A DNA stretch of 64,000 bases, taken from contig JANAVB010016200.1 in assembly GCA_029216955.1 (NCBI GenBank), positions 1,035,675 to 1,099,674 on the forward strand, written 5' to 3'. Every line of letters starts with the position of its first letter. Position 1 is the stretch's first letter. Of the stretch, positions 33,006 to 44,029 are shown piece by piece. Source of the DNA: Iris pallida. Its lineage: Eukaryota > Streptophyta > Magnoliopsida > Asparagales > Iridaceae. The translations under genes and the position numbers were made by a program. Under the pieces are notes generated by a model. That model was not told where the DNA came from. It made no database searches and saw only the letters and a list, made by a program, of their open reading frames with translations.

Positions 33006-36000
33006 ATGGCTCCCCGACGATCCTTCGCCGCTGCCAAGGGCAAGGCCCCCGCCGAGTCATCGGCTAGGGCTGCGCGACGTGATTCTCGTCACGAATCTGC
33101 TCATCCCGCACTGATAGGTAGATGACCAAATCAAAACTCTTTTTAGGGTTTTGATCTCACTGTTCTTCAGAATCCATTCTTTTTAGAGATGTGATCATAC
33201 TGCACCACCCCTTTTTAGGGTTCTGGTTGCACAAATCAGTTCGTTCTTCATTTTTATGAAGGACAACATTCTGCACAATCGGTTGAACTGTGCTGGCAAA
33301 AGTCAGCACAATTTGCTGATTTGCGCAAGACTGTCAGCGCAAACTGATGACTGTTTGTTTGTGTAGTTTGATTATTGCACAATCTGATATTGCGCAATTT
33401 GATGTTGCGCATTCTGATGTTTGCGCAAACTGATGATAGCATCCTTGACTTTTCTTTATCTTTATGCTAAATTTTTGTTTTCTCTGTCTGATGCAGTTAA
33501 TACTAGAGAAGATCCAGAATATGAGAACTTCGTAGGGACCCTTTCAGAATCAGAATACAAAGAGGACCTATCTCATGTGCATTATCCTCAATATGATCTG
33601 CCAGCTTCCCGTCAGGCTATTTTGATATCCTAAGATAACGAGACTCTGCTATGTTTAATGAATGGACAACCTCTGGAGTCAGCAGACGTTGTCATTCACA
33701 AGAAGCCATTATTCCTGTTCGGCGAAGCTTTTGAGAAAAGTTCTCAACCGAGACCAAGGATGGAAGAAAGGATTATTCATCAGACGGATAGGTCATTCTC
33801 GATACCAGATGTTTTCCGTTGCCTCCCCTTATCCCGGTATGCTCATGCGAGCTATCCGAGGAAGATGGAATGAAACCTTACACCTTTCCAAGATGCCCGT
33901 CCAGGAAGGATTTTTGTGAAGATGGGACCGAACAAGAAGGACATGTTCTACAGTTCCTCAGAACGGTACAGTGTCTTGTTAAGAGGTTTGAAACCCGGTT
34001 GTATTCCGCCGGAGAATTCTTCCTTGTTATTGCCTGTCAGAACTCTAATATTCGTAAATGAGTTTGCGAAAGTCGAAGGAAGATATCCTGAGCAGGACAT
34101 CAGATTAACTGGATTGGTGAATCCAGATTTTAAGAGATGGAACTGCATAGCAAACTGGATTCTGACCAAGTTTGAAAACAAACTTCAGCAAATCAACTTG
34201 TACCAAGCAGTACATGCCACTGTCTATGGTTTTGTTCCAACATGCATCTGTTCTTGGCTCTAGCAGAGAGGTACAATTACAGAACAGGGACCTTCATGAC
34301 TCCTGGCGGAAAAATCGGGCTTGCACTTCATGAGATGCAGTACATCTCTTACTTGCCAATGGAAGATGCCCCATATGAAGAATTTGTCCCAACCAATGAT
34401 GAATTGGACAGACTCCGGAAAGAGAACGCAGAAATGGTAGCAGTCTTCGAAGAAATGCTATGTCATTATAAAATCTGTTCTCTGTTCTACAAAAGTGCTA
34501 CATCAAACACCTGCTATTCCTCAAAATGGTTACCTTATCTGTTCCTTAACCACATTAAAGAACCGAAGACTAAGGAACATGATAGATGCTATCCTGACTT
34601 CTTTAAGCCATTGAGCAACACAGAAGTGATGAAGTTGATGGAAGAAAGTGGCAATTTTGATGAAGAGATGAAGGATGATCATCAATGTCCTCCTTTAAAG
34701 AACGGCGATACTCTCGAGAGTTATTTGAGAGTAGGATATAGATCTATGTCAAAAGAAGCCCAATTAGCAGGGTTTCTGACGTATTGGCTCCGTCGGTTTG
34801 TAGTCCCGGGATCCAGTGCCATAGACCGCTTTCATCGCGGTGTTCTTTTTGCCGCCGTTAGATTAGTCTTCGGCTATAAGATGGATCTTTTGTCAGTGAT
34901 GACTTGTAAATTGAATGCCGGTCTTCGTCTGTACGTCGATCTGAAGCTGAAATCTATAGGTGAAAAGGAATTTCCTCGGTTGGAATTACCGTATACATAT
35001 CTATTTGGGTGGTTGCTCCTTCACCATCCTACTTTGATGGACCCCGGCATAGGACCGGTCGACGGCAGCTTTTTGCGGAGATACTCTCATAGTAAGTGGA
35101 AATTCACTGCTCTGAGAGATTGTAGATATGCTCTGAACCTGAGCAAAGGATGGAATTTTTGTTGCACTCATCCTCCTGCTGGATACGAACAAATGCCGAC
35201 AAATATGATTGACTCGAAGATGCAACCTTTGAGCCGTACAGCTTTTGAGTGGTTGAAGACAATTCGACCGTCCCATTTGGTGTATCGGTTCGAAGAAGAA
35301 TGTTATTTAGAGTCATATCTCCCCAGTCGATTTGTTCGACAGTTCGGGTACGACCAATTCTATGTGGGAAATGCTATCACGTGCCTTCAAGGAAAGGGTT
35401 TCTTGATAGGTGGGGCCTGAGCATGGGCTTATTATAATGCTCGAGATACAAAAGTAATATTCTCGATGCCAGTAAACAGCAATCATGGCCCTCGGATGCT
35501 ATTTACATACTCAGTATTCTATACATCTTCGAACACCTTTGCTAAAAATTTCAATCTCGCGGATAGCTTTGCATCTTCAATAAGATTGAAGAGGGGAGGA
35601 ATCGCCATATCACTCCCAGGAAATGATGAAGTGCACGAGCCAGTAGATGCACCCTTGGAAGCTTCAAGGGACGGTATGTTCCCTCAAGAGGTTAACGCAC
35701 CACTACGTATTTCTTTGAGGGTGGCTAAATCTCCAGCCAAGAAGAGGAGAAGAGAGGAGCCTCCTGCTCCGGCAGCAAAGAAGAAATTGATCTTAGATCA
35801 TTCTTCTGAAAAGATTACCACTAGATCTCAATCTCGGCAGCTGGCCGAGATAATTCAGCAAGAAGAGGCTACTACACCGACCTATGTCCAAAGACAAGTC
35901 GAGACTGTAAATATAGAGAGCCCTGAGAGGCCTCTGAGAAGAAAGAAGCTGGTCCAAAGAAGAAATCGAATGGCCTCTCCTTCTAGACGAGCCTCGTCTT

Positions 36001-37758
36001 CAATGGTAGTGGATGCTGCGGCGGGATTCACTTTGCCATCTCCCACTCCTATTTAGAGCCTAGGAATAAGACTCCTAATCTAGAACATAAGGAAGAGATC
36101 GAGCAGAGGAAAGATCCTGATCCGAGAACTGAGGCCGAAGAGCCCAGAGGAAGTATCATGGAAGAAGAGTGAGATGTTGTACGATCTCTTCCACCTGCTG
36201 CGGAGACGACTCAACTTCCTCATACTCCTAGGACTCTCCGCGAAGAGGAAGATCGTGAAGTGATTGCGGCTCTAGAAGATTGCAGCTACAGCCCGCTGGA
36301 GGACTATGGTGACCAAGCTACAACTGCCAGTGGGAATGTACCAGAAGAAAGTGAAGATGAGGAGAGCTCTTCGTCCGAGAATATTGATGAATATATGCAA
36401 GATCTTGAAAGAGATGATGAAGTGCATATATCTCCTAATGTTGTCGTTGATACCTTAAATCCTGAAGAGGATGTTGAGGTAGAAGTATCTCCAGAAAACA
36501 TCACTGATACCATAAATCCTGAAAAGGATGTTGAGGCAGAAATATCTCCAGAAAAAGCAGCAGATGAAGAAGCTTCGAAAGAAACTCCCGCCACTGATCC
36601 TCAAGGTATAAAATGATATTAGCAATCTCCTCTTAAATAGATTGATAGCTTAACATCTTTATTTGTATTTCCTGCAGATCTTGAGACTCCTCTAGCACCT
36701 CCGACGTGCACGGACATAGTGCCTATAACGACGGTGATTGTTAGTAGCAGTCATCATTTATCCTATGGTTCTAAAGCGGGCAGTAGCCACGCCGTTATGG
36801 CTGAAGCTACTTCTGCTCGGCTAGAGTCTATTCTAGCAGATGATAGGCTCATTGCTGGATTCAACCATGGTAAGACAGTTTACATCTTAAATCTTCTTAG
36901 ACAATAGCAAACAATAGGCAAAATAATAATTTTTACTTTTGTAGAGGAACAACCAGGACGGGCAACTAGCTCTACTTTAGATCCTTTGTACAAAGAGCCT
37001 ACTGTCCAGACGCGAGAGATTGAACATCTTGCGGCCTCGTCATCAACAGGAGTAGCTGCAACTCCTGGTGCTATAGCGACTAATAATCTTGTGATCCAGC
37101 CATTTACCAGATGCTTTTTTGAATCTTTGGGACCTCTAGTAAATAGAATGATGGAAAAAGAGGGTACTGATTTCTTTATGGTTAGAGGTCCAACCTCTCT
37201 TTTAGTAAGGGCTATCCGAGAATAAGGTGACGAGGCTCAGGCCACTTTCCTGGATCATATTTTAAATGAGCTAGAGATTTCCATCAAAAACTATAAAGAG
37301 CTCAACCAAGGAGACGTGGAGTCTCTAGTGCAGGAAGAATTCGAACAACTGGCTCAGGCAGCTGACATTGAAAGGGTCAATCTCCAGAACCTTTTGGAAG
37401 CTTTCTCTGCAAAATCTGCTGAGTATCAATCCAAGCTAGAATCAGTAACCTTGATGGCTGAGAGAAAAGAGAAGAGAGCTCCTGAGCTGAGGGCAGAGAT
37501 TGCTCGTTTCAGGAGGAATTAGAAAATGATGTTACTGATCATCAACTTGCAACCCAACAATTCAATGCTCTAATTCAAGAAAGGGATGAGTACGTAGCAG
37601 CTCATAATGCTGAGATTACTCGCCGAATGGTGACTATGCCTACTTTCAATGAAGAAACCGGAATGGAAGAGGCCAGAAAGAGGGTGATGTCCACTCGTGA
37701 AGAACGACTGCAGACTCTAAAGCAGCAAATTGCTAGTCTGATAACACCTCCGTCTTAG
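33006..37758 (+). CDS. large spliced antisense gene (aORF1) of Tat2, with inactivating breaks
   Basis: Exons are 33006-33117, 33497-36605, 36678-36869 and 36945-37758; all three introns are GT-AG and phase 1. Exon 1 encodes a basic Arg/Ala/Lys-rich start. Exon 2 carries a globular region (near 33660-35410), perhaps related to plant mobile-domain proteins, then a KKRRR-type nuclear signal (near 35740) and an acidic region with an imperfect repeat around DTxNPExDVE (36445-36560). The last exon ends in a coiled coil. Breaks: stops at 33631, 33871, 35418, about 36169 and 37223, and frame changes near 34240, 36050 and 37510. The role is unknown; antisense ORFs are known in Tat relatives. Confidence 0.6.
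33118..33496 (+). other. intron 1 of aORF1, rich in TGCGCAA words
   Basis: 379 bp with donor ATAG/GTAGAT and acceptor GATGCAG. The exons join in frame with a split Val codon. From 33270 to 33435 it is crowded with TTGCGCAA, TGCACAA and GCGCAAACTGATG words, the same motif found in the Tat2 LTRs and leader ORF. Confidence 0.6.
36606..36677 (+). other. intron 2 of aORF1
   Basis: 72 bp, donor CAAG/GTATAA, acceptor TTCCTGCAG. It restores an Asp codon split after the first base. Short size and T-rich acceptor are typical of plant introns. Confidence 0.6.
36870..36944 (+). other. intron 3 of aORF1
   Basis: 75 bp, donor CATG/GTAAGA and acceptor ACTTTTGTAG. An intron lies at the same place in Tat1 (13910-13975), so its position predates the split of the two copies. 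Confidence 0.65.
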
Positions 37759-37824
37759 TAGAACATTTTGTATCTTTATGTCTTTTGTAGTACATGTGTT
37801 TTTAAAATGTCTCATATTTTGATT

Positions 37825-37830
37825 AATAAA
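37825..37830 (+). terminator. polyadenylation signal of aORF1
   Basis: AATAAA on the + strand, 67 bases after the stop codon at 37756-37758. Confidence 0.5.
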
Positions 37831-38067
37831 AGACATTTTTGTTGTGGGTCCATTATTTGTTGCATATCTTGTTCAGATATAAATAATAGAGATAGAAAAT
37901 ATATTCAGAGATGCAAGACATGATATATTTCTGAATTTTTGTAAAAAAATAATTATATTCATTATATCTGCTCAGAGGTAATATGGACGTGGCAGAATAT
38001 ATCGAAATATTATTATTTCAATAGATAACTTAATCAAGGATGATAAGTTACTGATGTGAATGATTAA
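37831..38067. other. spacer between the two antisense genes
   Basis: AT-rich with no gene. It contains one copy (complement near 37972-37991) of the ACGTCCATATTACCTCTG motif that Tat1 has amplified at 8674-8840. Confidence 0.6.
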
Positions 38068-38412
38068 ATGAACGAAAATGAATCGTCAAAAAGGGTGTGA
38101 ACGAAATAAATCGTCATAAGGAACGGGTAAACCGTCGAAATGGTGGAATGAACGGACAAACCGTCAGGTGGAAATGAATGAACGGATGAACCGTCAAATG
38201 ATGATTAATGAACGGGTGAACCGTCAGGTGAATGTGAATGAACGGGCGAACCGTCGGATGAATGTGAATAAACGGGCGAACCGTCGGGTGGATATGAATG
38301 AACGGGCGAACCGTCGGATGAATGTGAACGGATGAACCGTCGGGTGATAATAAATGAACGGGTGAACCGTTAGGTGAATGTGAATGAACGGATGAACCGT
38401 CGGATGAATATG
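38068..38412 (+). repeat. tandem dyad repeat upstream of the small antisense gene
   Basis: About twelve units of 26-34 bp. Ten contain AACGG followed after a few bases by AACCGT, an ACGG/CCGT dyad; the first two units are degenerate. The array ends about 28 bp before the TATA box at 38441. Tandem repeats in the 3' untranslated part of Tat/Ogre elements are known. AACGG is also the core of plant MYB sites, including the M-phase MSA element, so a promoter role is possible but unproven. Confidence 0.85.
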
Positions 38413-38439
38413 TCGCTTCGTTATTTGGAGAACCTCTGC

Positions 38440-38450
38440 CTATAAATAGA
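38440..38450 (+). promoter_or_regulatory. TATA box of the small antisense gene (aORF2)
   Basis: CTATAAATAGA on +, 47 bp before the ATG at 38497 and directly after the dyad repeats. It is the second non-LTR TATA box on the antisense strand of Tat2. Confidence 0.6.
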
Positions 38451-38496
38451 ATAGAAATTTAGCAGAAAGGAGCACTTCCACTTTTCTAACATAAAA

Positions 38497-38820
38497 ATGT
38501 CGTCTGGAGATGCACCCAAGAAAACTGAACTTGCCCAGAAGGTTTAAGAAGGCGTTGAAGAACGTCCGGCCGAACTGGTTCAGCCAAAGCAGACAGAGGC
38601 GGGCGAAGGTTCGTCTGCACAAAAACCACCGCGAGATATTCTGGACTTCTTGCTTGAACCAGGAAAGACTGAAGAAGAAGAGGCCATGAGGCTGGCTGCT
38701 TGCAAGTTCCTCGTGGGTTCCAGCAAGGAGGTTCTCGACTCTTTTACTGACCGTGTCTTTGAGAAGGACGACAGTGGTTCACGTCCCTATGTTAAGAAGG
38801 ATGATAGTGATCTCCCTTAA
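38497..38820 (+). CDS. small antisense gene (aORF2) of Tat2
   Basis: ATG at 38497, TAA at 38818; 107 codons with one in-frame TAA at codon 17 (38545). It begins MSSGDAPKK and is hydrophilic, Glu/Lys-rich, with a compact helical-looking core near residues 50-85 (ILDFLLEP, AMRLAACKFL). No family is recognised. It has a TATA box 47 bp upstream and AATAAA at 38846-38851, so it looks like a complete small transcription unit opposite to integrase, whose stop is at 38904. Tat1 has lost this part. Confidence 0.5.
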
Positions 38821-38845
38821 TATCATGTACTATCATTCATGATGA

Positions 38846-38851
38846 AATAAA
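38846..38851 (+). terminator. polyadenylation signal of aORF2
   Basis: AATAAA 26 bases after the stop, just before the convergent end of integrase on the other strand. Confidence 0.45.
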
Positions 38852-38903
38852 ATTTTATTTATGAACTTGGACTTGTCTGATGATTTACAAGCATTTACAT
38901 TTA

Positions 38904-41409
38904 TACATAGTACTTTTTAAGGAATTTGCCATTGATAGGCATAATTGCAATTCGACCGTCTAACTCTGAGAGTTGATAAGCTCCATTTGAGAAGACTTTG
39001 CTGACAATATAAGGCCCTTCCCACTTCGCATCGAACTTGCCTTTGCTCATGTGAGTCATAGTCATAGGACGTCTGACTGTTAGAACAAGTTCTCCTTGTT
39101 GAAAGGCTCTAACTTTAACTTTGCGGTTGAAAGTCTTCGAGATACGAGCTTGGTATAACTCAATATGTTGTTGAGCCATTAATCGCTTCTCATCGAGCGC
39201 TTCTAACTCTTGAAGTCGAAGAAGATCATTATTCTCTGTAGTGAGTTCGTTGGCGATGGCAATCCTTAAAGAAGGGATTTGAAGTTCCAGAGGAAGAACT
39301 GCTTCGCAGCCATACACCAAAGAAAAAGGTGTAAAGCCTGTAGAGTTGCGGACCATAGTTCGATAGGCCCATAAACACTCACCGAGCTTTTCACTCCAGT
39401 TCCGTTTGTTAGTAGATACAAACTTCTTGAGGAGCTTGATAATAGTTTTGTTGAATGCTTCGGCTAATCCATTAGCAGCAGGATTGTAAGCTGTTGAAGC
39501 GATATTGTCAATTCGGTGATTATCACAGAATCTTGTGAATTTTTGGCTGATGAATTACGGTCCATTGTCATGGATGATTCGTCGAGGGACACCAAATCGA
39601 TAAATGACATGGTAATTGACGAAGTTAATAACACTGCTGGTTTTGACTTCAGCCAAAGGTATAGCTTCAGCCCACTTAGAGAAGTAGTCGGTTATTGCTA
39701 GTATGAACCGATGTCCTCTAGAAGAAGGAGGATTGATGGGACCAATGATGTCCATATCCCAAGCTTCGAAAGGCCAAGAAGCGGCTGTCGGATGTAGAAA
39801 TTCCGACGGTTGGTGAATAAAATCTGCATGAATTTGACAGGCTCGACATTTTCTTGCATATTCAATGGCATCAGATACCATAGAGGGCCAGTAGTAACCC
39901 ATGCGTCGAATACGATCCTGTAGTTTAGGACCAGGTTGATGTGCTCCGCAAACACCATCGTGAGCTTCACGCAATACTTGTTTTGCTTCATCACCAGCTA
40001 GACAGCGCAAGAGTAGGCCGTCATAAGTTCGCCGATAGAGAGCCTTGGTGATCTGGTTGTAGTAGAATCGTAGAGATCGTCGACGAATACTTGTAGCCTC
40101 CTTAGGATCTTCGGGGAGTATGTCGTGAACCACGAAGTCGATGAAAGGAGTTCTCCAATCCTCATTGATAATATTAACTTCAGCAAGATTACTGAACTCG
40201 ATGTTACCATTGTTTTCGACACAAAATAATTCTCGATTAGAGATAACCACCACTTGTTGTCTTCTGATGGGGATGGCTAAAATTGCTGCAAGATTGGCCA
40301 AAGCATCTGTCTCAGTATTACAAGCTCGACGGACGTAGTCAATGAAGAAGGCTTTGAATGATGTAGCAATATTGATTGCTGCTTCATGATAAGGTACCAG
40401 ATCTTGATGTCGAACTTCATAGGTTCCTCTAACTTGATTAACAACCAACTTAGACTCACCATAGACTTCGAGATATTCAACGTCAAGTTGTTTGGCTAGC
40501 TGAAGACCGATGAGTAGAGCATTATACTCTGCTACATTATTGGAGCAGGATTCATCTAGAGAATAAGCTCTTTGAATAGTTGATCCGTCTGGAGAAACGA
40601 AGACAACTCCGACTCCTGCTATAATGGCACCATTTGGTCCGACTCTGGATGCACCATCGAAGAATAGACGCCAGGTTGGAAATTCTTTAGAGATCATATT
40701 GACTTCCATTGTCTCATCTGGAATTTCATCGTAAAGCTTGGATGTTTCTGGCACAGGATGAGCCGCTAAGAAATCTGCCAGTGCATGACCTTTGACAGAC
40801 TTTTGAGGAACATACACCATGTCATATTGGGCTAGCAGAATGGCCCATGTAGCCAGTCGAGAATTGAGTGTACTGGGCTTTTTTATGAGTACCCGAAGAA
40901 GATTAACTCGGGAAATGACATGAATACTTTGACCAATGATGTAATGTCTTGTCTTTTGAACAGCGAACATAAGGGCTAGACATTCTTTTTCGACTGGACT
41001 ATAACGGTGTTCAGCACCAATCATAGTACGGCTGAGATAGTAGATGGCCTGTTCATGACCCTCTTTGTTCTTTTGGGCAAGTAGAGCACCCAATGAATGG
41101 TCCATAGCACGGACATACATTAAGAATGGAATACCTAAAATTGGTGGCACCAAGACTGGTGGGTTCATGAGATATCGTTTGATGTCATCGAATGCTTGTT
41201 GACATTCTTCAGTCCAAATAAAAGATACACCCTTCTTCATCAGTTGAGTGAATGGTCTGCAGCGTCCAGACAAGTTCGAAATGAATCTTCTGATGTACGC
41301 AAGTCGACCTTGGAATCATCGTAGCTCTTTTAGGTTGCGTGGAGGACGCATCTCTTGAATGGCTTTGATCTTCTCGGGATCCACGTGTATACCTTTAGAG
41401 GTAATGACG
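38904..41409 (-). CDS. pol: Tat2 RT end, dual RNase H and integrase
   Basis: Continues the RT frame from 52785. Visible in order: the RT end (LAYIRRFISNLSG), a first RNase H-like domain (SLGALLAQ, YSPVEKECLALMFA), a second RNase H of archaeal type (LFFDGASR near 40660, EYNALLIGL, YGESKLVVNQ, ETDALANLA), the integrase zinc domain (near 39930-39830), the core (MDIIGP, DYFSKW, IHDNG, NGLAEAFNKT) and a C-terminal segment ending KYYV. The second RNase H is diagnostic for Tat. Stops lie at about 41318 (TGA) and 39555 (TAA). It copies and integrates the element. Confidence 0.92.
41405..41409. repeat. target-site duplication TGACG, left copy
   Basis: TGACG directly before LARD-B, repeated at 52785-52789 directly after it. 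Frame arithmetic across the insert is exact. Confidence 0.93.
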
Positions 41410-43971
41410 TGTCACGACCCGCACCCTAGAGTAAGGGCACGAGAAGTGGGTACGTCCAGCCTACGCCGCAGTATCGGCGGTAGAACGCTGTCCTAAGTCA
41501 ATCATCTAATAATATAAAGGTACCTGTACAGTATATACTCTCTGAATGGAGGTGACATAACAAATATACATCTCAATCACATCTAGGATAGAAGAATAAA
41601 AGATAGATAGATAGACAGTAACTCAAAGAGAACAGTAGAATAGATAAAATAAGTCTAAGAGTCTAGGATACATAACATCCAGAATGTCAACTCAATATAC
41701 AATAAGTCTAGAGTCTATATATCTCAACATCTCAAAATATAACTCAGAATGTGAGACAAAATGATAATATAGAAAAGACTGTCTAGCTAAACTAGCCTAG
41801 ACTACTGGGGCAACATCCTCAGCTGCAGGTGGATCCTACTGAGGGTCCACAACATAAGTATCATCTAGTCCTGCTCCATAATAGGTAGACACCAGGGCCT
41901 CAGCCTCATCCTCTGTAATATTTTCAACAGGTCCAGTCAGGACAGGAACGAGCATAATACATCTCACGCAGTGCATAGTATGATAGGAAATATAAAGCAT
42001 GCAATAGAGTAAAATACAGAAACGCTAAAGGAAGATACATGTAGTAAAAGAGATAACTGTAATGAAATATGTACTATAATAGAGAACTAGCAGTGACTAG
42101 TGAGTCCGAGTAAAATATAGACATGTGAATGGCATAGGAGATTCATGACTACAGCTAAGAGTGATTCACGACTACAGCTACTGGGGTAATATCCACATGA
42201 CTATTTCCACTCCCCCATCCCCAATCAATACACAAGGATCCGTTCAAGTTATGTTAAGATTCGTGATAAGCCCATAAATGGGTGATACATGAGTGATTCA
42301 TGAAGATTCATGAAGGCTCGGTGATCATGAGAGTACATGAGTCACTAGCTGATACATAAAGATTCATGATAATAGAAGCATGAGATACATGATGATTCGT
42401 GAAACGCACAAACATGCTGTATCTGATGCTCCCGAGAGGGACAACATCTCATGAAAAGATCCATATAGTACCAATCCGTGATAACAATCGTGTCAGCATC
42501 AAGTAAAGTAATCTAGAGCAAGAATATAAATCCTGGCAAGTATGAAACGGTCAGAGAATGTACTCACCTGATAACTGAATGTCTGAAGAGGATATACTGT
42601 TTGAGAAGAGGTGTATGGCTCCTAATCAGAGCAATACAAGTCACAATGTATCCATAATGGTAAAAAATAGAGTATACAATGCATACTACATAATTCTAGG
42701 TCAATCTAGTCAAAAGTCAACTCTTGGTCAACTCTGAAGTCAAACTAGGTCACAGGAAGTCATACTAGGTCACAGGAAATCAAACTAAGTCAAATAAGGT
42801 CAAACAAGGTCAAACTAGTCTAATACTAGTCAACATGATCAATCTAGGTCAAGTCTAGGTCAAACTTAGACTAACTAAGGTACTATACTACAAGGTTAAG
42901 GTATAACCAATACCTATACAAGTATACCACATATAAATACACACATATATATAATACCAACCTTAATCCTATATTCAAGCTAATCCCATATTCCAATCTC
43001 AAGTCATGACTCGACTCTAAGTATCTAACTTAACCCCATACATATCTTAATCTACATAGGTCTTTCCACAAAACCCAAGCCACAATAATATACTCATATA
43101 TAGGTCAAACCTAAACCAACTAGTTAATAGCCTAGGGTTTAGTCAAATCTTAGTCAACAAGTCCTTCTATGTTCATCCAAGCCATCTCTAGGTCAATTAG
43201 GTCATGGTTGATCAATAGTTGACTTTGGTCAATTATCTAGTCAAACTAGCTCTACTAGTCAAGTTAGGTCAAACATGGTCAGACTAGTTAAATTAGTCAT
43301 TTTAGGTTAATCCTAGTCAATTCTAGGTTAATTAGGTCAAGTTTTGACCTAAGGTTGACTTGGTCAACACTAGTCAAACAAGGGTCATTAGAGTACCTAG
43401 GTCAAGGGGTTACTTAGACAAATTAGGGTCAACCCCCAATTTGGCCATAGGCTAGTAACTAGGTTCCATAGGCTAATACCATATAGGTATCTATCTCTAT
43501 ACAATATATATATATATGACTTACATATATATATATACAATATACTACTTAGGCCTATAGGCTATGTGTCATAGGTTTCCATATAAACCTATATCTAGAA
43601 AGTCATTTATATATATATACATATCTATATATATATATATATACAAAAGTCTATCTACTACATATATATATCAATATATGTATACCCTATATATAATACC
43701 AAATCACTCTCACATATATATATAATGACACAATATATAAGCTAATACCATATATATATATATGAATATATGTACATATATATATATATATATACAAAAC
43801 ATATATATAAGACATATATATAGAGAGAGAAGGAATGAGAGAGAGTGAATTAGGGTAAGAGAGAATGAGAAAGAGATCAGTGAGAGAGAGAGGGAATACT
43901 GGACTGACACAGGAAAGGGGGGGTAATCCAGATTTCTGGAAACACAGAAATCACACACACACACCCCTACA

Positions 43972-44029
<58 letters not shown>

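Noticed and set aside
38068..38412. CRISPR-like array
   Set aside because: The repeats are contiguous with no unique spacers, and the context is a plant retrotransposon.
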